A DNA stretch of 25,532 nucleotides from Roseiarcus sp050013915 (GTDB lineage: Bacteria > Pseudomonadota > Alphaproteobacteria > Rhizobiales > Beijerinckiaceae), in the NCBI GenBank assembly GCA_050013915.1, contig JBEKEI010000055.1, positions 1 to 25,532 on the forward strand, in the 5' to 3' direction. Below the pieces are notes generated by a model. It saw only the letters and a program-made list of their open reading frames with translations, was not told the origin of the DNA and made no database searches. The translations under genes and the position numbers were made by a program. Position 1 is the first letter of the stretch. Each line of letters starts with the position of its first letter. Of this stretch, positions 15,024-23,268 are shown one piece after another.

Positions 15024-15812
15024 GCCGCCCCCTCCCGCCGAGCCTCGTCCGAACGCGAGCGAACGGCGCCGCGCGCGACGCCCTCCAACCGCTTCCGACC
15101 CCCCCACGGCGTCCTGGCTTCGGACGCCGCCAGCCTAGCATCTGGCCACCATAAGGTCATGACGACCAACGCACAATAGGGCTCTGTGCGAAAACATCCG
15201 CCGCCCGGTTCGCCGCGTCGCCGCAATCGCCTGCATCCGCGGCTGAAGCGACGTCGCGAGGGTACGTCCCTCGAGCCGCGCCCGATAGCGGCGGCGCTCC
15301 GGGAGCGCGGGCGACCAGTCCGCATTTCGCGGCGCGATCGGCCGGACGGGGGCCGGAGCGGACCGCCGTCGACGGTCGCGGTCCACGGCAGTCTTCATTT
15401 CTTCCAAAGAGCGATGTCTGTTCCGCCTCGCGGAGGCTATGGGTTGCACGGTCCCGCCATCGACTGAGCGTCGCTCAAGGCCGTCCCGCCGTGCGCTCCC
15501 GACCGCCGCCGGCGCACGCCTTCGAATTCGCCCCCGTGTCGGCGCCGCCGTCAGCAGGGCGATCGCCTCAGGCTGGCCCGTCAATCGTCCATGCCTGCGC
15601 GCGCCGGCAATCGCGCAGGCGCTGATCCCGACCGGCTTCGATCGACGCTCCGCGGCGGTCCGACCGGCCGGCGATCCGGGGGAAGCGGCCGTCAGCGGCG
15701 CCCGGTCGCCGAAACGCCATATCGCGAGCACGGTTTCGACGGTTCGGGACGCTATGAGCGATTCGGGACGGCCTCGCGCCGCGTTCGCGCGCGCCGACCA
15801 GCGATGGGAATC
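15024..15812. other. Gene-poor stretch upstream of the tail-collar genes
   Basis: Nearly 790 bases of high-GC DNA with no gene that I can support. Long open frames exist on both strands, but their translations are arginine-rich with no recognisable family and no good ribosome site. Apart from the promoter candidate at 15148-15176 and a short stem (GCGCTC..GAGCGC near 15294-15308), I see no clear structure. It may be decayed coding sequence. Confidence 0.5.
15148..15176 (-). promoter_or_regulatory. Candidate promoter for the tail-collar operon
   Basis: On the minus strand TTGTGC (15171-15176) is followed after 17 bases by TATGGT (15148-15153), a fair sigma70-like pair with ideal spacing. It would give a leader of roughly 115-120 bases before the ATG at 15023. 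The call rests on pattern alone. Confidence 0.35.
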
Positions 15813-16058
15813 ATGACGAGAAACAGAGCGACGATCGACGACAGCCTCGCCGGAAAGGCCTTTCGGCTCTGGCACGTCGACGGCCAGAACGAGTTCGTCG
15901 CCGTCGTCGCCGAGGCCGACACGTTCGAGGCGATCAGGCGGGTCCGCCGGCGGCCCGACTGGCGCTACCAGATCACCCGCGAGGGCGCGCCGATCGACCG
16001 CGGCACCGGGTTCCCGATCCTGCGGCTCCCCGGCCAGGATCTGACCAAGCCGGAATGA
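15813..16058 (+). CDS. Small protein of unknown function
   Basis: An 81-residue protein I do not recognise. It is compact and soluble, with acidic and basic residues spread evenly and aromatic residues (FRLWHVDGQNEFVAVV, RRPDWRYQITREGAP) suggesting a small alpha/beta fold. The coding look is good compared with the arginine-rich frames upstream, and it ends only six bases before the convergent stop of the DAHP synthase gene, as expected of a real gene. The ATG at 15813 has GATGGGAA just upstream; an ATG nine bases earlier is also possible. It has no signal peptide. No function can be proposed. Confidence 0.6.
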   Translation: MTRNRATIDDSLAGKAFRLWHVDGQNEFVAVVAEADTFEAIRRVRRRPDWRYQITREGAPIDRGTGFPILRLPGQDLTKPE

Positions 16059-16064
16059 CCGCCG

Positions 16065-17453
16065 CTATTCCGCCGCATCGATGCGGCGCGCGGGCGCCGA
16101 CAGGCGTTCGGCCTTGAGGAGTTCGGCGACCAGGAACGCGACCTCGATCGCCTGCTCGGCGTTGAGCCTGGGATCGCAATAGGTGTGGTAGCGGTCACGC
16201 AGATCCGCCTCGGAAATCGCCCGCGCGCCGCCGGTGCATTCGGTGACGTTCTTGCCGGTCATCTCGAGATGTACGCCGCCGGCATGGGTCCCTTCGCCCT
16301 TGTGGACGGCGAAGAAGCTCCTGATCTCGCCGACCACGCGCTCGAACGGGCGCGTCTTGTAGCCGCCGGCGGCCTTGATCGTGTTGCCGTGCATGGGATC
16401 GCAGGACCACAACACTTTTCGCCCCTCGCGCTCGACCGCGCGGATCAGCGGCGGCAGGCTCGCCTCGATCCGGTCGGCCCCGAACCGGCAGATCAGCGTG
16501 AGCCGGCCGGGCTCCTGGGCGGGATCGAGAATGTCGATCAGCCGGACCAGTTCGTCGGGCTTCAGCGAAGGGCCGCATTTGAGGCCGAGCGGATTGCGCA
16601 CGCCGCGCGCATATTCGACATGGGCGCCGTCGAGCTGGCGCGTGCGGTCGCCGATCCAGATCATGTGGCCCGAGGTGGCGTAATAGTCGCCGGTGGTGGA
16701 ATCCACGCGCGTCATCGCCTGCTCGAAGCCGAGCAGCAGCGCCTCGTGCGAGGTGTAGAAGTCGGTCGCCCGCAATTCGGGATGCGCCTCGGCGTCGAGG
16801 CCGATCGCGCGCATGAAGCCGAGCGTCTCGGTGATGCGGTCGGCGACCTCCTGGTAGCGCTCGGACTGCGGGCTGTCCTTGACGAAGCCGAGCATCCAGC
16901 GATGGGCGTTCTCGAGATTGGCGTAGCCGCCGGTCGCGAACGCGCGCAGCAGGTTGAGCGTCGCCGCCGACTGCCGGTAGGCCTCGAGCTGGCGGCGCGG
17001 GTCGGGCATGCGCGCGGCGGCGGTGAATTCGATGTCGTTGACGATGTCGCCGCGATAGGCCGGCAGGGTGACCCCGCCGATCGTCTCGTCGTCGGCCGAG
17101 CGCGGCTTGGCGAATTGCCCGGCGACCCGGCCGACCTTGATGACCGGCGAGGCCGCCGCGAAGGTCATCACCACCGCCATCTGGAGAAAGACGCGGAAGA
17201 AATCGCGTATGTTGTCGGCCGAGTGCTCGGCGAAGGCCTCGGCGCAGTCGCCGCCCTGCAGCAGGAACGCCTCGCCGGCCATCGCCTTGCCGAGCGTGCG
17301 CTTGAGCTTGCGCGCCTCGCCGGCGAAGACCAGCGGCGGATAGCCGGCGAGCTGGCGCTCGACGTCGGCGAGCGCCGCCGCGTCGGGATAGGCGGGGGCC
17401 TGCGCGACCGCCCTGGCGCGCCAACTGTCCGGACTCCAACGGCTCTCGGCCAT
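16065..17453 (-). CDS. Class II 3-deoxy-7-phosphoheptulonate (DAHP) synthase
   Basis: A 462-residue class II (plant/AroF-II type) DAHP synthase, which joins phosphoenolpyruvate and erythrose 4-phosphate as the first step of the shikimate pathway to aromatic amino acids. It opens with SRWSPDSWRARAVAQAPAYPD, typical of the class. The metal-binding cysteine is C70 in LLQGGDCAEAF. Further signatures are KVGRVAGQFAKPRS, YFATSGHMIW-like YYATSGHMIWIGDRTRQLDGAHVEY, WSCDPMHGNT and the final THAGGVHLEMTGKNVTECTGG. Length is normal and all visible key residues are present. The ATG at 17453 is preferred to the longer frame (17510), whose extra residues are arginine-rich. It is divergent from the MFS gene with 201 bases between. 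Cytoplasmic. Confidence 0.95.
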   Translation of the reverse strand: MAESRWSPDSWRARAVAQAPAYPDAAALADVERQLAGYPPLVFAGEARKLKRTLGKAMAGEAFLLQGGDCAEAFAEHSADNIRDFFRVFLQMAVVMTFAAASPVIKVGRVAGQFAKPRSADDETIGGVTLPAYRGDIVNDIEFTAAARMPDPRRQLEAYRQSAATLNLLRAFATGGYANLENAHRWMLGFVKDSPQSERYQEVADRITETLGFMRAIGLDAEAHPELRATDFYTSHEALLLGFEQAMTRVDSTTGDYYATSGHMIWIGDRTRQLDGAHVEYARGVRNPLGLKCGPSLKPDELVRLIDILDPAQEPGRLTLICRFGADRIEASLPPLIRAVEREGRKVLWSCDPMHGNTIKAAGGYKTRPFERVVGEIRSFFAVHKGEGTHAGGVHLEMTGKNVTECTGGARAISEADLRDRYHTYCDPRLNAEQAIEVAFLVAELLKAERLSAPARRIDAAE

Positions 17454-17654
17454 TTCGAACGTCTCGCTCTCGTCTGCTCGCAGGCGCCCGCCGGGGCGGC
17501 GGCGCGCCAAGGCAGCGGCTTATACACAAGGGCGCGCGCGATGGCGATATGCCGGCCCGCCCGTTCGCGTCATGCGCGGCCGCCCAAGCTCGCCCATCTG
17601 CGCCGCGCTCGTGTATGAGACCTTCCGCCCGCCATCCCCGCCCCCAGAGTCGCC

Positions 17655-18830
17655 GTGAAGCCCTATTCCGCCATCGCCGCCCTGCTCGCCTCGGTGTTCC
17701 TGCTGATCGCCGGCAACGCCCTGGCCGGCCTCATCGTGCCGCTGCGCGCCAAGATCGAGGGCTTTCCCGAACTCGCCATCGGCCTGCTCGGCTCGGCCTA
17801 TTTCGTCGGCATGCTCGCCGGCAGCCTCGCCGCGCCGTCGATCGTGCGCCGCGCCGGCCATATCAGGGCGTTCTCGGCCTTCGTCGCGGGATCGGTCGTG
17901 ATCGTGATCGTCTATCCCCTCGCCGTGTCCCCGGCGGTCTGGCTCGCCCTGCGCGGCGGGCTCGGCTTTGCGCTCGCCGGGCTCTATGGCGTCATCGAGA
18001 CCTGGATCAACGCCAAGGCGAGCAATTCCAACCGCGGCGCGCTTTATGGACTCTACCAGATCGTCAATTTCTGCGCCTCGGCCTGCGGCCAGCTGATCCT
18101 CACCCTGCGCGCGCCGACTTCGTATGAACTGTTCTCGGTCTCGGCGGCGCTGCTGGCGATGGCGATCGTGCCGCTCGCGATGACCACGGTCGAGCCGCCG
18201 CTGGAGCCCAGGACCGTGCGGATCCGGCTCGGCTGGCTGGCGCGGCTGTCGCCGGTCGCCGCGGTGGCGGCGGTCGCGGTCGGCGCGGCCAACGGCGCCG
18301 TCTTCGCGATGGGGCCGATCTACGCGCTCGGCCTCGGCCTCAGTCCGGAAGCGGTGCCCTGGTTCACCACCGCGATCGTGCTCGGCTCGGCGCTCGGCGT
18401 CTATCCCGCCGGGCGCCTGTCGGACCGTTTCGACCGTCGGCTCGTCATCGTCGTCGTGGCGGGCGCCGGGGCGGCCTTCGAGTTGGCGCTGTGGCGCTAT
18501 CGCGGCGGCGGCGGCGCGCTCGCCGCGCTCGGCTTCTGCGTCGGCGTGACGACCTTCGCGCTCTACACGCTCGCGATCAGCCACGCCAACGACCGCGCGC
18601 GGCCCGACCAGCTGATGCTGATCTCGTCAGGCATGCTGTTCCTCTATTGTCTCGGCGCGATCGCCGCGCCCGCGCTCGCGGCGGCGCTGATGCGGCTGTT
18701 CGGCCCGTCCGCGCTGTTCGCGCAGAACGCCGCGCTGCATCTGGGCATCGCATTGTTCACCCTCTGGCGCCTGTTCGCCGTCCGGCCGACGCCGCGCAGG
18801 CCGCGGGCGATCGGCAAGTGTCCGGCTTAG
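17655..18830 (+). CDS. MFS transporter (YcaD-like)
   Basis: A 391-residue major facilitator superfamily permease with about twelve membrane helices. The first helices, ILFLIAGNALAGLIVPLR-like LIAGNALAGLIVPLRAKIEGFP and LLGSAYFVGMLAGSLAAPSIVRRAGHIRAF, carry the standard loop 2-3 signature, and the second half repeats the pattern with YPAGRLSDRFDRRLVI. The ETWINAKASNSNRGALYGLYQIVNF stretch is typical of the YcaD/MFS_1 subgroup, whose substrates are not well defined. The GTG start at 17655 gives a short N-terminal tail directly before helix 1. The stop is seven bases from the convergent fabI stop. Nothing in the neighbourhood reveals its substrate. Confidence 0.88.
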   Translation: MKPYSAIAALLASVFLLIAGNALAGLIVPLRAKIEGFPELAIGLLGSAYFVGMLAGSLAAPSIVRRAGHIRAFSAFVAGSVVIVIVYPLAVSPAVWLALRGGLGFALAGLYGVIETWINAKASNSNRGALYGLYQIVNFCASACGQLILTLRAPTSYELFSVSAALLAMAIVPLAMTTVEPPLEPRTVRIRLGWLARLSPVAAVAAVAVGAANGAVFAMGPIYALGLGLSPEAVPWFTTAIVLGSALGVYPAGRLSDRFDRRLVIVVVAGAGAAFELALWRYRGGGGALAALGFCVGVTTFALYTLAISHANDRARPDQLMLISSGMLFLYCLGAIAAPALAAALMRLFGPSALFAQNAALHLGIALFTLWRLFAVRPTPRRPRAIGKCPA

Positions 18831-18837
18831 CCGGGCG

Positions 18838-19680
18838 TCATTGCTTGTCGGTGCTCTTGTCGGGCGCATTGGGATTCTTCATGCCGACGACGTGATAGCC
18901 GGAATCGACATGGAGGATCTCGCCGGTGACGCCGCGCGACATCGGCGAGAGCAGATAGACCGCGCTGTCGCCGACCTCCTCGATCGTCACGGTGCGGCGC
19001 AGCGGCGCATTATATTCGTTCCAGCGCAGGATGTAGCGGAAATCGCCGATGCCGGAGGCGGCGAGCGTCTTGATCGGGCCGGCCGAGATCGCATTGACGC
19101 GGATCGCCTTCTCGCCGAGGTCGGCGGCCAGATAGCGCACGCTCGCCTCCAGCGCCGCCTTGGCGACGCCCATCACGTTGTAATGCGGCATCCATTTCTC
19201 GGCGCCGTAATAGGTCAGCGTCAGCATCGAGCCGCCCCTGGTCATCAGCTTTTCCGCGCGCTGGGCGATCGCGGTGAAGGAATAGCAGGAGATCAGCAGC
19301 GACTTGGTGAAATTGTCCTCGGTCGTCTCGACATAGCGCCCGGTCAGTTGGTCCTTGTCGGAGAAGGCGATGCAATGGACGACGAAGTCGAGGCCGCCCC
19401 ACAGCGCCGCGGTGCGGGCGAAGACGGCGTCGATCGAGGCGCTGTCGGTGACGTCGCAATGGCCGACCACATGCGCGCCGAGCTCCTGGGCGAGCGGCCG
19501 CACGCGTTTTTCCAGCGCCTCGCCCTGGAAGGTCAGCGCGAGCTCGGCGCCGGCCGCCCGCGCCGCCTTGGCGATGCCGAAGGCGATCGAGCGCGAGTTG
19601 GCGACGCCCAGGACGAGCCCGCGCGCGCCGCGCAACACGCCGCCGTCGAATGAGCCGCCGCCGATTCCGTCCTGCGCCAT
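18838..19680 (-). CDS. fabI: Enoyl-[acyl-carrier-protein] reductase (NADH) FabI
   Basis: A 280-residue short-chain dehydrogenase of the FabI type, which performs the last reduction of each cycle of fatty-acid chain elongation in the cytoplasm and is the target of triclosan. The cofactor loop is GLVLGVANSRSIAFGIAKA at residues 21-39. The active-site tyrosine and lysine follow the FabI Tyr-x6-Lys pattern: Y167 and K174 in HYNVMGVAKAALEASVRYLA. SAGPIKTLAASGI is the typical substrate-loop start. The length is slightly above E. coli FabI because of short N- and C-terminal extensions. The ATG at 19680 is the first start that keeps the Rossmann strand near the N-terminus; a longer open frame upstream extends into the divergent region without similarity. 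Confidence 0.95.
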   Translation of the reverse strand: MAQDGIGGGSFDGGVLRGARGLVLGVANSRSIAFGIAKAARAAGAELALTFQGEALEKRVRPLAQELGAHVVGHCDVTDSASIDAVFARTAALWGGLDFVVHCIAFSDKDQLTGRYVETTEDNFTKSLLISCYSFTAIAQRAEKLMTRGGSMLTLTYYGAEKWMPHYNVMGVAKAALEASVRYLAADLGEKAIRVNAISAGPIKTLAASGIGDFRYILRWNEYNAPLRRTVTIEEVGDSAVYLLSPMSRGVTGEILHVDSGYHVVGMKNPNAPDKSTDKQ

Positions 19681-19799
19681 CGCCTGCCTCGCCAATCCCG
19701 ACCCGATGCGACCCGCCGGGCCGCCTCGTAGCCGGACGTCCAAACCGTCACCATTAGCGATGCTCGCCGCCGATGGAAAGGCTCGCCTCCGTCGCCCGG

Positions 19800-19827
19800 T
19801 CTCACAAAATATGTTGAATCTCTCACA
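19800..19827. promoter_or_regulatory. Direct repeat TCTCACA spaced 21 bp
   Basis: TCTCACA occurs at 19800-19806 and again at 19821-19827, two helix turns apart, around an A/T-rich centre. It lies between the divergent fabI and sigma-factor starts. Such a spacing suits cooperative binding of a regulator, but no known binding protein is assigned. Confidence 0.3.
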
Positions 19828-19844
19828 TTCGCGCCGGCAAACCC

Positions 19845-19872
19845 TTGCGCGTAGTGTCGCCAGGACTAAACT
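19845..19872 (+). promoter_or_regulatory. Possible promoter for the sigma/anti-sigma genes
   Basis: TTGCGC (19845-19850), then 16 bases, then TAAACT (19867-19872), about 95 bases before the sigma-factor ATG. The match is moderate. An ECF-type autoregulated promoter could also be present, but I cannot assign one. Confidence 0.3.
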
Positions 19873-19966
19873 GACGATCAAGGTTAACGTGACGCCGGGA
19901 CGCTTGGTTTTGACCCCGAGACATGAATCGGCCGACGATCCGGGAGGGGTGCTGCGCAGGTTCGGC

Positions 19967-20464
19967 ATGGCGCTGACGCGCGACGATCGGCTGGCGCCGG
20001 ACGAGCGCGCGGCGCGCGCGCTCGTCGACAGTCTCGCCAGCCGCGCCCTGCTTGCCGCCCGCGGCGGCGAGGGCCGCGAGGTCGCCGATCCGCGCCTGCG
20101 GCTGTTCTGTCTGTTCATCCGCCTCTATCGCCGCCACGCGCGCCGCACCCCGGCCGACGAGGCGGCGCCGCCGGTGCGCTGGAGCGGCGCCGACGGCAGG
20201 GACAGCGCCTCGCACGTCCAGCGCGCGGTGCGGAGCCTGCCGCTGGAATTGCGCGAGGCGCTGCTGCTCGTCGTCCTCGAACGATTCTCGCATGTCGAGG
20301 CGGCCCAGGCGCTCGACATTTCTCTCGTCACGTTCGTCGAACGGCTGGCGCGCGCGCGCGTCCTGCTGACCGCCGGCCTGACGCAGCAGGCCGAGGCCGC
20401 GCCGGAGCCGGCGCGACCGCGCCGGGCGCGGCGCGGCGCCCCGCACCTGCGACTCGTCGAGTGA
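19967..20464 (+). CDS. ECF-like sigma factor (region 4 protein)
   Basis: A 165-residue protein resembling alphaproteobacterial ECF sigma factors. The clear part is region 4, about residues 83-137: HVQRAVRSLPLELREALLLVVLERFSHVEAAQALDISLVTFVERLARAR, with the helix-turn-helix at about 107-130. The N-terminal half matches region 2 only weakly (DPRLRLFCLFIRLYRRHAR), so its core- and promoter-binding surfaces may be degenerate. The C-terminal 20 residues are arginine/proline-rich. It would recruit RNA polymerase to a small regulon. The ATG at 19967 has CAGG about six bases upstream; a GTG at 19949 is too close to its GGGAGG. Its stop overlaps the start of the next gene (GTGA), the usual arrangement with a cognate anti-sigma factor. 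Confidence 0.75.
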   Translation: MALTRDDRLAPDERAARALVDSLASRALLAARGGEGREVADPRLRLFCLFIRLYRRHARRTPADEAAPPVRWSGADGRDSASHVQRAVRSLPLELREALLLVVLERFSHVEAAQALDISLVTFVERLARARVLLTAGLTQQAEAAPEPARPRRARRGAPHLRLVE

Positions 20465-21357
20465 CGCGCGGCCCCCGCCGCGTCTCGACCGGCGACAAGC
20501 ACGGCTATGTCGACGACTGCCTGACGCGCGCGGATCGCGCCGTCGTCGAAGACCGCATGCTCGAGGATCCGCAACTCCGCAAGCAGATCGAGGGCTGGCT
20601 CGCCCAGAACGAGGCGATCCGGACCGCCTTCGCCGACCATTCGGCCTGGGCGGACGCGACGGGCGGCTGGGGCGGGGCGAGCCGGAGCCGGTTCGCCGAG
20701 CCGCCGCGCCTCGACGCGCAGGTGGTTCCGATCGGCGAGGACGGCGGCGGTCAATGGCGCGCCGGCGGCGAAGCGGCGCGCCGGGACGAAATCCCGCTTG
20801 CGCCCGCGGCGCGACCGCCCTCGGCGGCGCACCGGTTGCGCGCGCGTCTGCTGGCGGCCGTGGGCGGGCTCGCCGCCGCGCTCGCTGTCTGGGCGGGCGC
20901 CGCGAGCCTGTTCGCCGACAGGGGCGCCGAGGCCTTCGCCGGCGCCGCGACCGCTTCCTACCGCACCTTCGCCGAGGGCCGGGCGAGGCCGGTCGAACTG
21001 GCCACCGGCGATCGCGCGGCGCTCGGCCGCTGGTTTGCGCCGCAGCTCGGCGGCGCGGCGCCGGTTCCCGATCTGTCGGGCGCCGGCCTGACGCTGCTCG
21101 GCGGGCGGATCGTCCCCGGCGCCTTCGCGCCGGCGGCCTTCGCGCTCTACGAGGACGCGCAGCGCAATCGCGTCGCGCTGCAGACCGAGGCGGCCGACGC
21201 GCGGTCGGCGACGGCGATCGCGATCGGCCAGGCCGGCGGGCTCGCCGACGCCGCCTGGACCCACGGCGGCCGCAGCTTCGCGCTGGTCGCGCGGGCGCCG
21301 CCGGCGCGCCTCGACGAACTCGCCCGCCGCATTCGCGAAGCCGTGGCGGCGGAGTGA
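20461..21357 (+). CDS. Anti-sigma factor-like membrane protein
   Basis: A 298-residue single-pass membrane protein. Residues 1-60 resemble the cytoplasmic anti-sigma domain (GYVDDCLTRADRAVVEDRMLEDPQLRKQIEGWLAQNEAIRTAF); H14 and C20 are present, but the second cysteine of the zinc-binding H-x3-C-x2-C motif is absent. A charged, low-complexity linker follows, then one membrane helix at about 129-151 and a periplasmic domain of about 145 residues with a beta-rich look (GAATASYRTFAEGRARPVELATGDRAALGRWFAP). It should hold the overlapping sigma factor inactive until a signal reaches the periplasmic part. The pair is coupled by the GTGA overlap. The signal is unknown. The call is by family pattern and position; pairing with the sigma factor is inferred. 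Confidence 0.75.
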   Translation: MTRGPRRVSTGDKHGYVDDCLTRADRAVVEDRMLEDPQLRKQIEGWLAQNEAIRTAFADHSAWADATGGWGGASRSRFAEPPRLDAQVVPIGEDGGGQWRAGGEAARRDEIPLAPAARPPSAAHRLRARLLAAVGGLAAALAVWAGAASLFADRGAEAFAGAATASYRTFAEGRARPVELATGDRAALGRWFAPQLGGAAPVPDLSGAGLTLLGGRIVPGAFAPAAFALYEDAQRNRVALQTEAADARSATAIAIGQAGGLADAAWTHGGRSFALVARAPPARLDELARRIREAVAAE

Positions 21358-21388
21358 GCCGGCCTCGAACGCCCGGCGGCGGCGCGGA

Positions 21389-21733
21389 TCAGCCGCGCGC
21401 GATCGCGACCCTGTCGGGATAGAAGGCCAGATGGTCCTTGATCGCGGCGACGCCGGGCTTGGGCGTCTCATAGGTCCAGACCGCGTCCTTGTCGGCCGCG
21501 CCGTCGGCGGCGAGCGAGAAATAGTTCGCCACGCCCTTGTAGGGGCAGGTCGTCTGCGTCGCGCTGCGCGCGAACAACGTCATTTCGGCGTCGCCGCGCG
21601 GAATATACAGGACCGGCGGGTAGTTAGCCTCGCGCAATTCCAGCGCCTGGTCGCTGCGCGCAACCACCTTGCCGCGCCAGGACACGGTGACCCGTCCCGG
21701 CGCCGGTGAGATCGAGATGGGGTGATCGCTCAT
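21389..21733 (-). CDS. DUF427 family protein
   Basis: A 114-residue protein of the DUF427 family, of normal length. Signatures are RVTVSWRGKVVARSDQALELREANYPPVLYIPRGD, TTCPYKGVANYFSLA and WTYETPKPGVAAIKDHLAFYPDRV. The family is widespread and small, and its biochemical role is not established. It is cytoplasmic with no membrane segment. The ATG at 21733 is chosen because the conserved strand begins soon after; an ATG 27 bases upstream is possible. It is convergent with the anti-sigma gene (31 bases apart) and lies downstream of der on the same strand, 109 bases from its stop, so it may be expressed separately. Confidence 0.9.
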   Translation of the reverse strand: MSDHPISISPAPGRVTVSWRGKVVARSDQALELREANYPPVLYIPRGDAEMTLFARSATQTTCPYKGVANYFSLAADGAADKDAVWTYETPKPGVAAIKDHLAFYPDRVAIARG

Positions 21734-21842
21734 CGGGGGCCCTCGCAGTCGGGTTTGCACGCAAGGCTCAAATGGCTCGCCGCCGGCGAAACGTCAACCG
21801 GCCGCGCCGCCCGCCGGCGCAGCCGCGCGGCCGCTCCGCGCC

Positions 21843-23243
21843 CTATTTGCGCTTGGCGCGCCCGGCGAACGGGTTCTTGGTGCTGCGCAGCGAAAGCCGG
21901 ATCGGCACGCCGTACAATTCGAACGTCTCGCGCAGCCCGTTGACGATGAAGCGCTTGTAGCTCTCCGGGACGTCGTCGAGCTGGTTGCCGAACACTACGA
22001 AGAACGGCGGGCGCGCCTTGGGCTGGGTCATGTAGCGGATCTTCACCCGCCGCCCCGACACTGCCGGCGGCGGGGTGGAATCGATGACCGGCTCCAGCCA
22101 GCGGTTGAGCCGGCCGGTCGAAATGCGCTTGTTCCACACCTCGTGGGTGGCGATCACCGCCTCGAGCAGCCGGTCCACATGGGCGCCGGTGAGCCCGGAG
22201 ACCGGCATGACCCGGGTGCCGCGCAATTGCGGCAGCAGCCGGTCGGCCTCGGCGCGCAATTCCTGCGCCTTGACGCTCTTGTCGTCGACGAGGTCCCATT
22301 TGTTGAGGCCGATCACCAGCGCCCGGCCCTCGCGCTCGACGAGATCGGCGAGGGTCAGATCCTGCTTTTCGAACGGGATCGTGGCGTCGAGCAGCAGCAC
22401 CACCACTTCGGCGAACCGCACCGCGCGCAGCGCATCGGCGACCGCGAGCTTTTCGAGCTTCTCGACGACCCGCGCGCGCCGGCGCAGCCCGGCGGTGTCG
22501 AACAGCTTGAGGCGGCGGCCGCGCCAGACGGTCGGGATGCTGATGCTGTCGCGGGTCAGGCCCGGCTCGGGCCCGGTCAGCAGCCGGTCCTCGCCGAGGA
22601 TGCGGTTGAGCAGGGTCGACTTGCCGGAATTGGGGCGCCCGAGCACGGCGATGCGCAGCGGCCTGGAGACGTCGACCTCGCTGCCGTCCTCCTCCTCGCC
22701 GAGCACGAGCGGGGCCGGCTCCTCCTCGTCCTCGTCGATGCGGGCGAAGACCGGCAGCGCGGCGACCAGCGCCTCGAAGAGATCGCCGAGCCCCTCGCCG
22801 TGTTCGGCCGAGAACAGGATGGGATCGCCGAGGCCGAGGCCGAACGCCTCATAGGCGCCGTCGCGCCCGGCATGGCCCTCGGCCTTGTTGGCGAGCAGGA
22901 TGATCGGCTTGTCGGCGCGGCGCACCAATTGGGCGAAATGGCGGTCGGTCGGCGTCAGCCCGGCGCGCGCGTCGATCATGAACAGGATCGCGTCGCAATC
23001 GACCACCGCGGTCTCGGTCTGGGCGCGCATCCGCCCCGCCAGCGAGCCGGCGTCGCCTTCCTCGAGCCCGGCGGTGTCGACGATGGTGAAGGCGAGATCG
23101 CCGAGCCGGGCGTCGCCCTCGCGCCGGTCGCGCGTCACCCCCGGCGTGTCGTCGACGAGGGCGAGCTTGCGCCCGACCAGCCGGTTGAACAGCGTCGACT
23201 TGCCGACATTGGGCCGGCCGATGATCGCGACCTTGGCGGTCAC
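21843..23243 (-). CDS. der: Ribosome biogenesis GTPase Der (EngA)
   Basis: A 466-residue GTPase with two tandem G domains and a C-terminal KH-like domain; it is needed for assembly of the large ribosomal subunit. Domain 1 has GRPNVGKS at 9-16, DTAGL at 56-60 and NKAE at 119-122 as the G4 motif. Domain 2 has GRPNSGKS at 202-209, DTAGLRRR at 249-256 and NKWD at 314-317. The KH-like domain ends with RPPFFVVFGNQLDDVPESYKRFIVNGLRETFELYGVPIRLSLR. An acidic linker (EDEEE, about 171-175) joins the two G domains. The start is GTG at 23243. It follows the TPR membrane protein gene by 25 bases on the same strand and is probably co-transcribed. Confidence 0.96.
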   Translation of the reverse strand: MTAKVAIIGRPNVGKSTLFNRLVGRKLALVDDTPGVTRDRREGDARLGDLAFTIVDTAGLEEGDAGSLAGRMRAQTETAVVDCDAILFMIDARAGLTPTDRHFAQLVRRADKPIILLANKAEGHAGRDGAYEAFGLGLGDPILFSAEHGEGLGDLFEALVAALPVFARIDEDEEEPAPLVLGEEEDGSEVDVSRPLRIAVLGRPNSGKSTLLNRILGEDRLLTGPEPGLTRDSISIPTVWRGRRLKLFDTAGLRRRARVVEKLEKLAVADALRAVRFAEVVVLLLDATIPFEKQDLTLADLVEREGRALVIGLNKWDLVDDKSVKAQELRAEADRLLPQLRGTRVMPVSGLTGAHVDRLLEAVIATHEVWNKRISTGRLNRWLEPVIDSTPPPAVSGRRVKIRYMTQPKARPPFFVVFGNQLDDVPESYKRFIVNGLRETFELYGVPIRLSLRSTKNPFAGRAKRK

Positions 23244-23268
23244 CGGCGGCCTCCCGGCGGCCGAGCCG

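Noticed and set aside
15135..15875. A 246-codon minus-strand open frame
   Set aside because: Its translation is arginine/alanine-rich without a family or ribosome site, and it overlaps the small plus-strand gene; typical of high-GC chance frames.
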